A stretch of 26,785 nucleotides of DNA from DASRVA01 sp050732935. GTDB lineage: Bacteria; Gemmatimonadota; Gemmatimonadetes; JACCXV01; JAHWKZ01. The position numbers were made by a program, and so were the translations under genes. This document shows, one piece after another, positions 7,777 to 15,477 of the stretch. The number at the start of each line of letters is the position of its first letter. The stretch's first letter is position 1. A model generated the notes under the pieces. The model was not told where the DNA came from. It did not search any database and was given only the letters and a program-made list of their open reading frames with translations. The DNA lies in the NCBI GenBank assembly GCA_050732935.1, contig JBOHRW010000181.1, positions 1 through 26,785 on the forward strand, given 5' to 3'.

Positions 7777-8136
7777 ATGAGCGGGAGCGAAGCACAGAGG
7801 CGCGAGCGGGTCCGGCAACGGCGGCATCGCCGAGTGCGGCGTCGCATCTCAGGCACGACGGAGCGGCCGCGCATGGTCGTACACCGGAGTCTGAAGAACA
7901 TCGGCGCCCAGCTCGTCGACGACACCGTGGGCCGCACGATCGCGGGCGTGAGTTCGCTGTCGCTGCGCGAGCCGGGGACCAAGATCGAGCAGGCCCAGGC
8001 CACCGGAAAGCAGCTCGCGGAGCTGGCCCGGGAGCGCGGAATCACGCGGATCGTATTCGACCGCGGGGGCTATCTCTATCACGGCCGGGTGAAGGCCCTG
8101 GCCGAGGGCGCCCGCGAGGGCGGCCTGCAATTCTAG
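7777..8136 (+). CDS. rplR: 50S ribosomal protein L18
   Basis: L18 binds 5S rRNA together with L5. The 119-residue product shows the arginine-rich N-terminus (ERVRQRRHRRVRRRISGT), then RPRMVVHRSLKNIGAQLVDD and the terminal FDRGGYLYHGRVKALAEGAR. The ATG at 7777 was chosen over a GTG one codon upstream because GGAG at 7767-7770 is well placed for it. The ATG at 7772 is out of frame and followed at once by TGA. Confidence 0.96.
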   Translation: MSGSEAQRRERVRQRRHRRVRRRISGTTERPRMVVHRSLKNIGAQLVDDTVGRTIAGVSSLSLREPGTKIEQAQATGKQLAELARERGITRIVFDRGGYLYHGRVKALAEGAREGGLQF

Positions 8137-8137
8137 C

Positions 8138-8144
8138 GGAGGAG
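8138..8144 (+). promoter_or_regulatory. Shine-Dalgarno supporting the TTG start of rpsE
   Basis: GGAGGAG is placed 5 bases before the TTG at 8150. The first in-frame ATG lies deep inside the S5 fold, so the TTG is needed to keep the N-terminus and this site supports it. Confidence 0.75.
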
Positions 8145-8149
8145 CATAC

Positions 8150-8809
8150 TTGCCAAACGGTCGCAGCAGCAGAAGTGATTACACCGAGAACGTCATCTTC
8201 ATCAACCGCGTCTCGAAGGTCGTGAAGGGCGGTCGGCGGTTCTCGTTCAACGCGCTGGTCGCCGTCGGCGACGGAGATGGCCAGGTCGGGATCGGCATGG
8301 GCAAGGCGAACGAGGTGGCGGACGCGATCCGGAAGGGGATCGAATCGGCCAAGAAGAACATGGTCCGGGTCGCTCGCGTGGGGACCACGATCCCCCACGA
8401 GATCCACGGCGAGTTCGGGGCCGGCCGGGTGCTCCTGAAGCCCGCCTCGCCCGGCACCGGCGTCATCGCCGGCGGACCGGTGCGCGCCGTGCTGGAGTGC
8501 GCCGGTATCGTCGACATCCTGACCAAGTCGCTCGGATCGAACAATCCGCACAACATGGTCAAGGCGACGATGAACGGGTTGAAGCGCCTGCGCACGCTGT
8601 CGGACGTCGCCCACGAGCGCGGCGTCGCCGTGGCGGAGCTGATCGGCCGGGTGCCCGCCCAGGAACAGGAAGCAGTGGCGGCGTCGCCGGTACCAGGCGA
8701 GGCCCCTGAGGCGGAGGCTCCCGAATCGGAGGCCCCCGAATCGGAGGCCCCCGAATCGGAGGCCCCCGAGGCGGAAGCCGCTCCGGTGGCGGCCGGCGAG
8801 GAGGAGTAA
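8150..8809 (+). CDS. rpsE: 30S ribosomal protein S5 with acidic repeat tail (TTG start)
   Basis: S5 contributes to decoding accuracy and the mRNA entry channel. Residues 8-168 hold the complete S5 fold: ENVIFINRVSKVVKGGRRFS, the loop VGIGMGKANEVADAIRKGIE and the C-terminal domain PASPGTGVIAGGPVRAVLE, followed by GSNNPHNMVKATMNGLKRL. Residues from about 169 to 219 form an extra Pro/Glu/Ala-rich tail containing repeats of EAPES/EAPEA, ending AAGEEE. Typical S5 proteins stop near residue 165-170. The tail is encoded partly by a 15-bp tandem repeat and probably protrudes as disordered chain, which is inference. rpmD follows after 7 bases. Confidence 0.96.
   Translation: MPNGRSSRSDYTENVIFINRVSKVVKGGRRFSFNALVAVGDGDGQVGIGMGKANEVADAIRKGIESAKKNMVRVARVGTTIPHEIHGEFGAGRVLLKPASPGTGVIAGGPVRAVLECAGIVDILTKSLGSNNPHNMVKATMNGLKRLRTLSDVAHERGVAVAELIGRVPAQEQEAVAASPVPGEAPEAEAPESEAPESEAPESEAPEAEAAPVAAGEEE
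8699..8773 (+). repeat. Five 15-bp tandem repeats within the rpsE 3' end
   Basis: Five consecutive 15-base units run without interruption. The commonest form is GAGGCCCCCGAATCG; the first and last units end GAGGCG instead of GAATCG, and the second has one T for C. In the S5 frame the units read EAPEA, EAPES, EAPES, EAPES, EAPEA. The unit length is a multiple of three, so copy-number change would keep the frame. Near-identity of the middle units suggests recent slippage or unequal exchange. Confidence 0.93.
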
Positions 8810-8816
8810 CGGAGCC

Positions 8817-9008
8817 ATGGCGAAGAAGGAGCGGACCCTCGTCATTCGGCAGGTCAGGAGCGCCAGCGGCTATCCCGAGCGCATCCGCCGGACGCTGCGC
8901 GCGCTGGGCCTGCGCGGCTATCAGAAGACCGTGGAGCAGAAGGACAGCCCCGCGATCCGCGGGATGATCAAAAAGGTGAGTCACATGGTCGAGGTCGAAG
9001 AGTCATGA
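8817..9008 (+). CDS. rpmD: 50S ribosomal protein L30
   Basis: L30 is a small peripheral protein of the large subunit, lost in some lineages. The 63-residue product has the short bacterial form: a first strand (RTLVIRQVRSASGYPERIR), the conserved TLRALGLRGYQKTVEQKD and the helix SPAIRGMIKKVSHMVEVEE. GGAG lies just upstream of the ATG. The stop overlaps the rplO start by four bases. Confidence 0.95.
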   Translation: MAKKERTLVIRQVRSASGYPERIRRTLRALGLRGYQKTVEQKDSPAIRGMIKKVSHMVEVEES

Positions 9009-9460
9009 AGATCCACGAGCTCAAGCCACCGGCGGGCGCTCACAAGTCCAAGAAGCGGGTCGGTCGTGGCAACGGCTCCGGTCACGGGACCTATTCGGGG
9101 CGAGGCACCAAGGGCCAGAAGGCCCGCAGCGGCGCCCGCATACCGGCCTGGTTCGAGGGTGGCCAGATGCCGCTCCAGCGGAGGCTCCCAAAGCGCGGCT
9201 TCAGCCGCGCCCGGTTCCGCGTCGAGGTCCAGAACGTCAACCTCTCCGACCTGGCGCGCTTCGGGGACGAGAATGAGTTCGACCGCGAGCGGATGGCGGC
9301 TTTCGGCATGATCGATCGGGACGGCGGCCCCGTCAAGATTCTCGGGCGCGGGAAGATCGAGCGCGCCGTGATCGTGCGGGCGGACGCCTTCAGCCAGGCG
9401 GCGCGGGCGGCCATCGAGGCGGCCGGCGGCACCGTGGAGACGCCGGAGGGCGGTAGCTGA
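9005..9460 (+). CDS. rplO: 50S ribosomal protein L15
   Basis: L15 is a late-assembly protein of the large subunit. The 151-residue product has the glycine-rich basic N-terminus (VGRGNGSGHGTYSGRGTKGQ followed by KARSG), then GGQMPLQRRLPKRGFSR and a C-terminal domain with GPVKILGRGKIERAVIVRAD and a final AAGGTVETP. It is linked to rpmD by an ATGA overlap and is followed one base later by secY. Confidence 0.97.
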   Translation: MKIHELKPPAGAHKSKKRVGRGNGSGHGTYSGRGTKGQKARSGARIPAWFEGGQMPLQRRLPKRGFSRARFRVEVQNVNLSDLARFGDENEFDRERMAAFGMIDRDGGPVKILGRGKIERAVIVRADAFSQAARAAIEAAGGTVETPEGGS

Positions 9461-9461
9461 C

Positions 9462-10784
9462 GTGGCAGCACCCCAGATCCCGAACCTCTTCAAGATCCCC
9501 GAGCTCAGGAAGAAGATCCTCCTCACGCTCGGGATCCTGGTTCTGCTGCGCGTGGGCGCGCACATCACCGTTCCGGGCGTGGATCGGAACGCGCTCACCC
9601 TCGCCATCGGCGGGCAGAACAACCTCTTCGGGTTGCTGGACCTGTTCACCGGTGGGGCGCTCCAGCGGGCGACCGTCTTCGCGCTGGGCATCATGCCGTA
9701 CATCTCGGCGTCCATCATCTTCCAGCTCCTCACCGCCGTCTTCCCGTATTTCGAGAAGCTGCAGAAGGAAGGCGAGGAGGGACGCCGCAAGATCACCCAG
9801 TACACCCGCTACGCCACGGTCGGTCTGAGCGTCGTCCAGGCGTACGGCTACGCGGTGTTCATCGAGAACCTGAGCCCGGAGGCGATCCTCTTCCCGGGCT
9901 TCCGGTTCAAGCTCCTGACCGTGCTCGTGCTGACCACGGGCGCGGTATTCATCATGTGGCTCGGCGAGCAGATCACCGAGAAGGGAATCGGCAACGGGAT
10001 GAGCCTCATCATCACCTTCTCGATCATCGAGGCGTTCCCCGCAGCGGCGGCCCAGATCTGGACGCTGTGGCGGACGGACGTGGTCGGCCTGATCACGATC
10101 CTGGCCTTCCTGGCGATCATGGTCGGTATCATCGCCGGGGTCGTCGTGATGACGATGGCGGTGCGGAAGATCCCCATCCAGATCCCACGCAAGGTGGTGG
10201 GGAGAAACCGCATCCGGCAGGGTCAGAAGACCCATCTTCCGCTGCGGATCAACTCGGCCGGCGTCATGCCGATCATCTTCGCGCAGTCGATCATGTTCGT
10301 GCCGCCGACCATGGGCACGTTCTTTCCCGACATTCCGTGGATCCAGCGCTTCGCGGGGGCATTCCAGTTCGGCTCGGCATGGTACCTGATTCTGTTCGCC
10401 GCGCTGATCGTGTTCTTCACGTACTTCTACACGGCCATCATCTTCAACCCGATCGACCTGGCCGAGAACATGAAGAAGCAGGGGGGGTTCATCCCCGGCA
10501 CGCGTCCGGGGGCCCGCACCGCCGAGTACATCGATCACGTGCTGACGCGGGTCACGCTCCCGGGCTCGTTCTTCCTGGCGGGGATCGCCATCGTGCCGAT
10601 GATGATCTTCGCGTGGGGGCCCTTCCAGTCGATCCCCCAGTTCATCGGCGGGACCGGACTCCTGATCGTGGTCGGCGTGTCCCTCGACACCATCCAGCAG
10701 ATCCAGTCGCACCTGATCCTGCGACATTACGAGGGCTTCATGGCGAAGGGCGGGCGGAAGATCCGGGGCCCGCGCTACCGCTGA
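9462..10784 (+). CDS. secY: Protein translocase subunit SecY (GTG start)
   Basis: SecY is the channel subunit of the Sec translocon in the inner membrane. The 440-residue product has the length and hydrophobic pattern of ten membrane segments. Family motifs visible are ITVPGVDRNAL near the first periplasmic loop, LGIMPYISASIIFQLL, GIGNGMSLIITFSI, LPLRINSAGVMPIIFAQSI and, near the end, GTGLLIVVGVSLDTIQQIQ. The start is GTG one base after the rplO stop, giving AAPQIPNLFKIPELRKKILL. The position between rplO and adk is the classical spc order. The stop shares a base with adk. Confidence 0.98.
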   Translation: MAAPQIPNLFKIPELRKKILLTLGILVLLRVGAHITVPGVDRNALTLAIGGQNNLFGLLDLFTGGALQRATVFALGIMPYISASIIFQLLTAVFPYFEKLQKEGEEGRRKITQYTRYATVGLSVVQAYGYAVFIENLSPEAILFPGFRFKLLTVLVLTTGAVFIMWLGEQITEKGIGNGMSLIITFSIIEAFPAAAAQIWTLWRTDVVGLITILAFLAIMVGIIAGVVVMTMAVRKIPIQIPRKVVGRNRIRQGQKTHLPLRINSAGVMPIIFAQSIMFVPPTMGTFFPDIPWIQRFAGAFQFGSAWYLILFAALIVFFTYFYTAIIFNPIDLAENMKKQGGFIPGTRPGARTAEYIDHVLTRVTLPGSFFLAGIAIVPMMIFAWGPFQSIPQFIGGTGLLIVVGVSLDTIQQIQSHLILRHYEGFMAKGGRKIRGPRYR

Positions 10785-11455
10785 TGCCGGGCCGCTACGT
10801 GATCGTGATGGGCGCTCCGGGAGCCGGAAAGGGAACCCAGGCCTCGCGGGTGGCCTCCGACGAAGGCCTCTGCCGGATCGCCACCGGCGATCTCCTGCGA
10901 GCCGCGCAGGCCGCCGGGACCCCTCTGGGGGAGCAGGCCGAGTCGTACATGAAGGTCGGTGAGCTGGTGCCGGACGACGTCATCCTGAGCATGGTCGACG
11001 AGGAGCTCGACCGCCCGACCTGCGCGGCGGGGGCCGTGTTCGACGGCTTCCCGCGCACCGTGGAGCAGGCGCGGGGCCTGGGCGGTCTCCTCGCCGGCCG
11101 GAAATCGGGGGTGGATCGAGTGCTGGTGATCGAGGTCCCGGAAGAGGAGGTCGTCCGCCGTCTCTCGGGCCGCAGAGTTTGCCAAAACTGCGAAAAGTTG
11201 TATCATATGAGCTTCGATCCGCCCAAGGTCGAGGGGCGCTGTGACGCTTGCGGGGGCGATCTCGTCCAGCGGCCCGACGACCGGCCGGAGACGATCCGGC
11301 GACGCCTGGCGGTTTACCGCGAAGAGACCCAGCCGGTCATCGAGTTCTACGAACGCGACACCTCGGTTCCCGTGACGGAGATCGACGGCGATCGATCGAT
11401 CGACGAGGTCGCCGACGCGATCCGCCAGCAGCTCGAAGAGGTCGAGGTCGAGTAG
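10784..11455 (+). CDS. adk: Adenylate kinase with zinc-type LID domain
   Basis: Adk interconverts ATP plus AMP and two ADP in the cytoplasm. The 223-residue long form has the P-loop GAPGAGKGT at residues 10-18, the AMP-site motif GDLLRA, FDGFPRT around 86-92 and the LID arginines in DDRPETIRRRL. The LID contains Cys133-X2-Cys136 and Cys153-X2-Cys156, a zinc-ribbon set as in Bacillus-type enzymes and unlike the E. coli hydrogen-bonded LID. The ATG overlaps the secY stop (TGATG). The C-terminus is acidic (EEVEVE). Confidence 0.97.
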   Translation: MPGRYVIVMGAPGAGKGTQASRVASDEGLCRIATGDLLRAAQAAGTPLGEQAESYMKVGELVPDDVILSMVDEELDRPTCAAGAVFDGFPRTVEQARGLGGLLAGRKSGVDRVLVIEVPEEEVVRRLSGRRVCQNCEKLYHMSFDPPKVEGRCDACGGDLVQRPDDRPETIRRRLAVYREETQPVIEFYERDTSVPVTEIDGDRSIDEVADAIRQQLEEVEVE

Positions 11456-12220
11456 GTGCCGGCCGTGGTGACGCTCAAGAGCGCGCGCGAAGTCGAGCGC
11501 ATGCGCGCCAGCGGTCGGATCGTAGCCCAGGTGCTGGGCGCGATGGCCGAGGCGGTGAGGCCGGGCGTTTCGACGGCCAGCCTGGACGAGCTGGCCGAGT
11601 CGATCATCTCGGGTCACGCGGGTGCCCGGCCGGCCTTCAAGGGATACGGCGGCTTTCCGGCGTCGATCTGCGCCAGCGTGAACGACGAGGTCGTGCACGG
11701 CATCCCGTCCCGGCATCGCCAGCTCGAGACGGGTGACATCATCGGCATCGACGTGGGCGTCCTGCTGGACGGCTACCACGCCGATGCCGCGCGTACGTTC
11801 GCGGTGGGCGAGGTCTCCGATGAGGCGCGTGGCCTGCTGCGCGCCACGCAGGCCGCGCTCGAGGCGGGCATCCGGGCGGCATGCCCGGGTGGCTTCCTGG
11901 GCGACATATCGAGTGCGATCCAGGAGGTCGCCGAAGAAGCGGGCTTTTCAGTCGTGCGCGACCTGGTCGGCCACGGGATCGGCCAGCATCTGCACGAGGA
12001 TCCGCAGGTCCCGAACTTCGGGACGCCGGGGCGTGGCTTGGCCCTCGAGCCCGGGCTGGTCATCGCCATCGAGCCGATGGTGAACTGCGGATCGAGCACC
12101 GTGCGCACGCTCGAGGACGCGTGGACCATCGTGACCGTCGACGGTGGGCTCTCCGCGCATTTCGAACATACCGTGGCGATCACGGTGAAAGGGCCCGAGA
12201 TCCTGACGCGGGCCGCCTGA
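11456..12220 (+). CDS. map: Type I methionine aminopeptidase
   Basis: Map removes the initiator methionine from nascent proteins using a two-metal site. About 254 residues are predicted from GTG 11456, immediately after the adk stop; in-frame GTGs at 11465 and 11468 would give the more typical short N-terminus before TLKSAREVERMRASGRI. All metal ligands can be seen: the Asp pair in IDVGVLLDGYHADAARTF, His in GHGIGQHLHEDPQVPNFG, Glu in VIAIEPMV and Glu in FEHTVAIT. No N-terminal zinc-finger extension is present, so this is the plain type Ia form. rpmJ follows directly, with no infA between. Confidence 0.96.
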   Translation: MPAVVTLKSAREVERMRASGRIVAQVLGAMAEAVRPGVSTASLDELAESIISGHAGARPAFKGYGGFPASICASVNDEVVHGIPSRHRQLETGDIIGIDVGVLLDGYHADAARTFAVGEVSDEARGLLRATQAALEAGIRAACPGGFLGDISSAIQEVAEEAGFSVVRDLVGHGIGQHLHEDPQVPNFGTPGRGLALEPGLVIAIEPMVNCGSSTVRTLEDAWTIVTVDGGLSAHFEHTVAITVKGPEILTRAA

Positions 12221-12233
12221 GGAGGCGATTGGA

Positions 12234-12347
12234 ATGAAGGTACGAAGCTCCGTCAAGCCGATCTGTGAGCACTGCAAGGTGGTCCGCCGGCGCGGCGTGG
12301 TGAGGGTGATATGCAAGAACCCCCGCCACAAACAGCGACAAGGGTAG
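12234..12347 (+). CDS. rpmJ: 50S ribosomal protein L36 (zinc form)
   Basis: L36 is the smallest large-subunit protein. This 37-residue reading frame begins MKVRSSVKPICEHCKVV and ends with KNPRHKQRQG. The zinc ligands Cys11, Cys14, Cys27 and His32 are all present, marking the C+ form. GGAGG at 12221-12225 precedes the ATG. It lies 13 bases after map and 8 before rpsM, the place expected for alpha-operon L36. Confidence 0.95.
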   Translation: MKVRSSVKPICEHCKVVRRRGVVRVICKNPRHKQRQG

Positions 12348-12355
12348 GAGGCAGC

Positions 12356-12739
12356 ATGGCACGTATCGCCGGAGTGGATCTGCCGCGCGAGAAGCGCGTC
12401 GAGATCGCGCTCACCTACATCTTCGGGATCGGACGTTCGTCGGCCGAGCGCATCCTGCGGCGGTCCGGCGTGGACCCGGACATCCGGGTGCACGATCTGT
12501 CGGATGCCGACGTCAACAAGCTGCGGCAGGTCATCGAGAAGGATTACCGCGTCGAGGGGAGCCTGCGGCAGGAAGTGAACATGAACATCAAGCGGCTGAT
12601 GGACATCGGCTGTTATCGGGGGCTGCGTCATCGCCGTGGTCTGCCGGTCCGCGGGCAGCGGACGCACACCAACGCGCGAACCAAGAAGGGGCCGCGCAAG
12701 GCGATCCCGGGCAAGAAGAGAGCGACCGCCAAGAAGTAA
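12356..12739 (+). CDS. rpsM: 30S ribosomal protein S13
   Basis: S13 contacts tRNA and forms intersubunit bridges in the head. The 127-residue product starts MARIAGVDLPREKRVEIALT at an ATG preceded by AGGAGG. It has the helix-two-turn-helix pattern IFGIGRSSAERILRRSGVDP and the RNA-binding end RGLRHRRGLPVRGQRTHTNA followed by a lysine-rich tail. An upstream in-frame ATG would add 15 residues unlike any S13. Confidence 0.98.
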   Translation: MARIAGVDLPREKRVEIALTYIFGIGRSSAERILRRSGVDPDIRVHDLSDADVNKLRQVIEKDYRVEGSLRQEVNMNIKRLMDIGCYRGLRHRRGLPVRGQRTHTNARTKKGPRKAIPGKKRATAKK

Positions 12740-12760
12740 CCTGCAGCGAGCCGGGAGATC

Positions 12761-13141
12761 ATGGCCAAGGGTGCGAAGAAGAAGAAGAGGGTTGTCGAAT
12801 CCGAGGGCGTCGCCCATATCCAGGCGACGTTCAACAACACTCTGGTGTCGATCAGCGACATGCAGGGCAACGTGGTCGCGTGGGGATCGGCCGGGAAGAG
12901 CGGCTTCAAGGGTTCGAAGAAGTCGACCCCTTTCGCTGCCCAGATTGCGGCCGAGAACGCCGCCAAGGAGGCGTTGAACCTGGGTGTGAAGCGTGTTCAT
13001 GTGCGGGTTCAGGGACCGGGCTCCGGTCGCGAATCGGCGATCCAGGCGCTGCAGGCGGCGGGGCTGGCGATCCGGTCGATCAAGGACGTCACTCCCATAC
13101 CGCACAACGGATGCCGGCCGCCGAAGCGCCGTCGAGTCTGA
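12761..13141 (+). CDS. rpsK: 30S ribosomal protein S11
   Basis: S11 lies on the platform near the mRNA exit and the E site. The 126-residue product has a lysine-rich start (AKGAKKKKRVVE), then GVAHIQATFNNTLVSISDMQ, and the conserved GPGSGRESAIQALQAAGLAI and DVTPIPHNGCRPPKRRRV at the end. A 69-base gap separates it from rpsD, the longest within the ribosomal cluster; no hairpin or promoter could be supported there. Confidence 0.98.
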   Translation: MAKGAKKKKRVVESEGVAHIQATFNNTLVSISDMQGNVVAWGSAGKSGFKGSKKSTPFAAQIAAENAAKEALNLGVKRVHVRVQGPGSGRESAIQALQAAGLAIRSIKDVTPIPHNGCRPPKRRRV

Positions 13142-13210
13142 CGCCTTGACCCCGGACGTCTCGAGGAACCAAGTGGAGTTCAAGTGACCAAGAGGAGAGC
13201 GATCTAGAGA

Positions 13211-13846
13211 ATGGCGAGATATACAGGACCTGTCTGCAAGCTGTGCCGGCGCGAGGGGCAGAAGCTGTTCCTCAAGGGCACGCGCTGCTACACCGAGAAG
13301 TGCGCGATCGAGCGCCGCGCCTACCCGCCTGGCCTCCATGGCCGGATGGCGGCCCGCCGACGCAAGCAGTCGGAGTACGCCACGCAGCTCCGCGAGAAGC
13401 AGAAGGTCCGGCGCATCTATGGTGTGCTGGAGTCCCAGTTCCGCAATTACTTCCAGAGTGCATCCGCCACTCCGGGCGTGACCGGCGAGAACCTCCTGAT
13501 CATGCTGGAGCGACGCCTCGACAACATCGTCTATCGTCTCGGCCTCGCGCCGTCACGGAAGGCGGCGCGCCAGCTCGTCCGGCACCGTCACATCGACGTG
13601 AACGGCCGGATCGTGGACATCCCGTCCTTCCCGGTCACGCCGGGGGACGAGATCCGTGTCCGCGAGAAGAGCCGGGAGATGCCGCTCATCCTGGGAGCCA
13701 TCGAGAGCCGGGGGAAGGAAGGCACGTTGCCCTGGCTCGAGGTCGACTTCAAGTCGATGACGGGCCGCATGCTCGAGCTGCCCACGCGCGAGACGATTCC
13801 GATCGCCGCCGAGGAGCAGCTCATCGTCGAGCTGTATTCGAAGTAA
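13211..13846 (+). CDS. rpsD: 30S ribosomal protein S4 (zinc form)
   Basis: S4 nucleates 30S assembly and, in E. coli, represses the alpha operon. The 211-residue product begins MARYTGPVCKLCRREGQK. Cys9, Cys12, Cys26 and Cys31 are all kept, the pattern of zinc-binding S4. The S4 RNA-binding domain is seen in LERRLDNIVYRLGLAPSRKA followed by RQLVRHRHIDVNG. The C-terminal IPIAAEEQLIVELYSK is standard. It lies 44 bases ahead of rpoA. Confidence 0.98.
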   Translation: MARYTGPVCKLCRREGQKLFLKGTRCYTEKCAIERRAYPPGLHGRMAARRRKQSEYATQLREKQKVRRIYGVLESQFRNYFQSASATPGVTGENLLIMLERRLDNIVYRLGLAPSRKAARQLVRHRHIDVNGRIVDIPSFPVTPGDEIRVREKSREMPLILGAIESRGKEGTLPWLEVDFKSMTGRMLELPTRETIPIAAEEQLIVELYSK

Positions 13847-13890
13847 GAGCGTCCGCGCGAGTTCCATTCGAAGGCAGGAGGATCCAGGAG

Positions 13891-15003
13891 ATGTCCATGA
13901 AGAGCTTCGTATTGCCACGACGGGTGAAGAAGTCCGAGAAGTCCACCGAGACCTATGGGGAGTTCAACGTCCAGCCTCTCGAGCGCGGCTTCGGCCTGAC
14001 GCTGGGCAACGCCATGCGTCGGGTGCTCCTCTCCTCACTGGAAGGAGCCGCGGTGTGGGGTGTCAGGATCGACAGCGTGCTCCACGAGTTTTCGAACATT
14101 CCGGGCAGCGTCAACGACACCGCCGAGCTGGTCATGAACCTGAAGCGGCTCGTCCTGATTCTGGCCGACGACGTCGACGAGACGACGCTGCACTTGCGAA
14201 CCAGCGAAAGCGGTGAGATTACGGCCACCGACTTCGAGGAGAACCCGCAGGTCGAGATCCTCAACCCGGATCTCTATCTGCTGACCCTCGATCAGAAGCG
14301 GAAGTTTGCCATGGAGGTCTTCGTGAAGCGCGGTCGGGGCTACGTCCCCGCCGATCAGCATGACGACGAACGTGGCAAGGAGATCGGCTTCATCGCCGTC
14401 GACTCGATTTTCAGCCCGGTGATCAGGGCGAACTTCATCGTCGAGAACACCCGCGTCGGTCGACGGACGGACTACGACCGGCTGACCCTGCAGGTGACGA
14501 CCAACGGTGCCGCCGACCCCGAGGACGCCCTTGCCGACGCGGCCGAGATTCTGCGCGCTCACTTCGAGTACTTCCTCACGATCGAGGAAGGGTCGGGGGA
14601 ATTCGACAGCGAGCTCGAGGTGAAGCACGACCGGTTGAAAGCGCTGTTCCTCCGTCCGGTCGACAAGCTCGAGCTCTCGGTGCGTTCGAGCAACTGCCTC
14701 AAGGCGTCGAACATCCGGACGCTCGGCGACCTGGTGCAGAAGAGCGAGCCCGAGATGCTCCAGTTCCGGAACTTCGGACAGAAGTCGCTCGAGGAGATCG
14801 CCGAGATCCTGCAACGGCACGGCCTCCACTTCGGGATGGATGTGGAGGGGAGCCCGGAATCCGGTTACGTGCTCAAGGATCGGGAGGAGCTGCGGAGCCT
14901 GCCGGAGGTCGCCTTCGAGTTCGACGAGACCGAAGAGGAGGCCGCCGAGGCCGGGACCACCGACGGGTCCGGCGAAACCAGAACCGCCGAGGACGAGGAA
15001 TAA
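13891..15003 (+). CDS. rpoA: DNA-directed RNA polymerase subunit alpha with acidic C-terminal tail
   Basis: The alpha dimer scaffolds RNA polymerase and its C-terminal domain contacts UP elements and activators. The 370-residue product has the N-terminal assembly domain with ERGFGLTLGNAMRRVLLSSL at 31-50 and VWGVRIDSVLHEFSNIPG, a second half with FFV-type core strands, and an alpha-CTD at about 255-318 (RPVDKLELSVRSSNCLKASN, NFGQKSLEEIAEIL). Residues 319-370 are an added acidic tail ending RTAEDEE; common alphas end near 320-330. ATG 13891 is preceded by AGGAGG; ATG 13897 is an alternative with AGGAG just ahead. The open frame upstream overlaps rpsD and is not used. Confidence 0.97.
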   Translation: MSMKSFVLPRRVKKSEKSTETYGEFNVQPLERGFGLTLGNAMRRVLLSSLEGAAVWGVRIDSVLHEFSNIPGSVNDTAELVMNLKRLVLILADDVDETTLHLRTSESGEITATDFEENPQVEILNPDLYLLTLDQKRKFAMEVFVKRGRGYVPADQHDDERGKEIGFIAVDSIFSPVIRANFIVENTRVGRRTDYDRLTLQVTTNGAADPEDALADAAEILRAHFEYFLTIEEGSGEFDSELEVKHDRLKALFLRPVDKLELSVRSSNCLKASNIRTLGDLVQKSEPEMLQFRNFGQKSLEEIAEILQRHGLHFGMDVEGSPESGYVLKDREELRSLPEVAFEFDETEEEAAEAGTTDGSGETRTAEDEE

Positions 15004-15007
15004 GTCG

Positions 15008-15415
15008 ATGCGGCACCGCAAGAAGGGCAAGAAGCTGGGTCGCGATGCCGCCCATCGCCTGGCGCTGACGCGGAACATGGTCACCAGCCTCTTCGAGCAT
15101 GGCCGCATCGAGACGACGCTGGCCAAGGCGAAGGGCGTCCGTCCGACTGCGGAGAAGCTGGTCACGCTCGCCAAGCGTGGCGATCTGCACGCCCGGCGCC
15201 AGGCCGCGCGCTACATCAAGAGCCCCCGCGTGCTGCAGGGTCTGTTCGACCACTGGGCTACGATGTACGCCGATCGCAATGGCGGGTACACGCGGATCCT
15301 TAAAGGTGACTTTCGCCACGGAGACGGTGCGGACGTGGCTTATCTGGAGCTGGTGGGACCCGATGGGGGCACGGCGCCGCCCCCGCGACCGACGGCGTCG
15401 GTCGAAGAGGGGTAG
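15008..15415 (+). CDS. rplQ: 50S ribosomal protein L17
   Basis: L17 is located near the tunnel exit. The 135-residue product begins MRHRKKGKKLGRDAAHRLAL and contains TRNMVTSLFEHGRIETTLAK and RNGGYTRILKGDFRHGDGA followed by the usual final strand VAYLELV. After that strand there are about 18 extra residues, proline-rich and ending VEEG. It starts 4 bases after rpoA and closes the ribosomal cluster. No strong terminator hairpin with a T-run follows. Confidence 0.97.
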   Translation: MRHRKKGKKLGRDAAHRLALTRNMVTSLFEHGRIETTLAKAKGVRPTAEKLVTLAKRGDLHARRQAARYIKSPRVLQGLFDHWATMYADRNGGYTRILKGDFRHGDGADVAYLELVGPDGGTAPPPRPTASVEEG

Positions 15416-15477
15416 GGCAGCCTTCCCTCCTGATCGGTGTGCCGGGCGCCCGCCTGCGCGCTTAGCTTCGGACGTTG

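Noticed and set aside
5858..7795. 645-codon minus-strand open frame
   Set aside because: It lies fully antisense to rplE, rpsN, rpsH and rplF, which are certain genes; the composition is that of an antisense shadow.
8699..8773. Tandem repeat as a CRISPR or regulatory array
   Set aside because: Units are contiguous 15-mers with no spacers, and they code in frame for the S5 tail.
9390..10727. 445-codon minus-strand frame over secY
   Set aside because: Antisense to the complete SecY gene; the product is His/Asp/Arg-rich, as expected from reversed hydrophobic codons.
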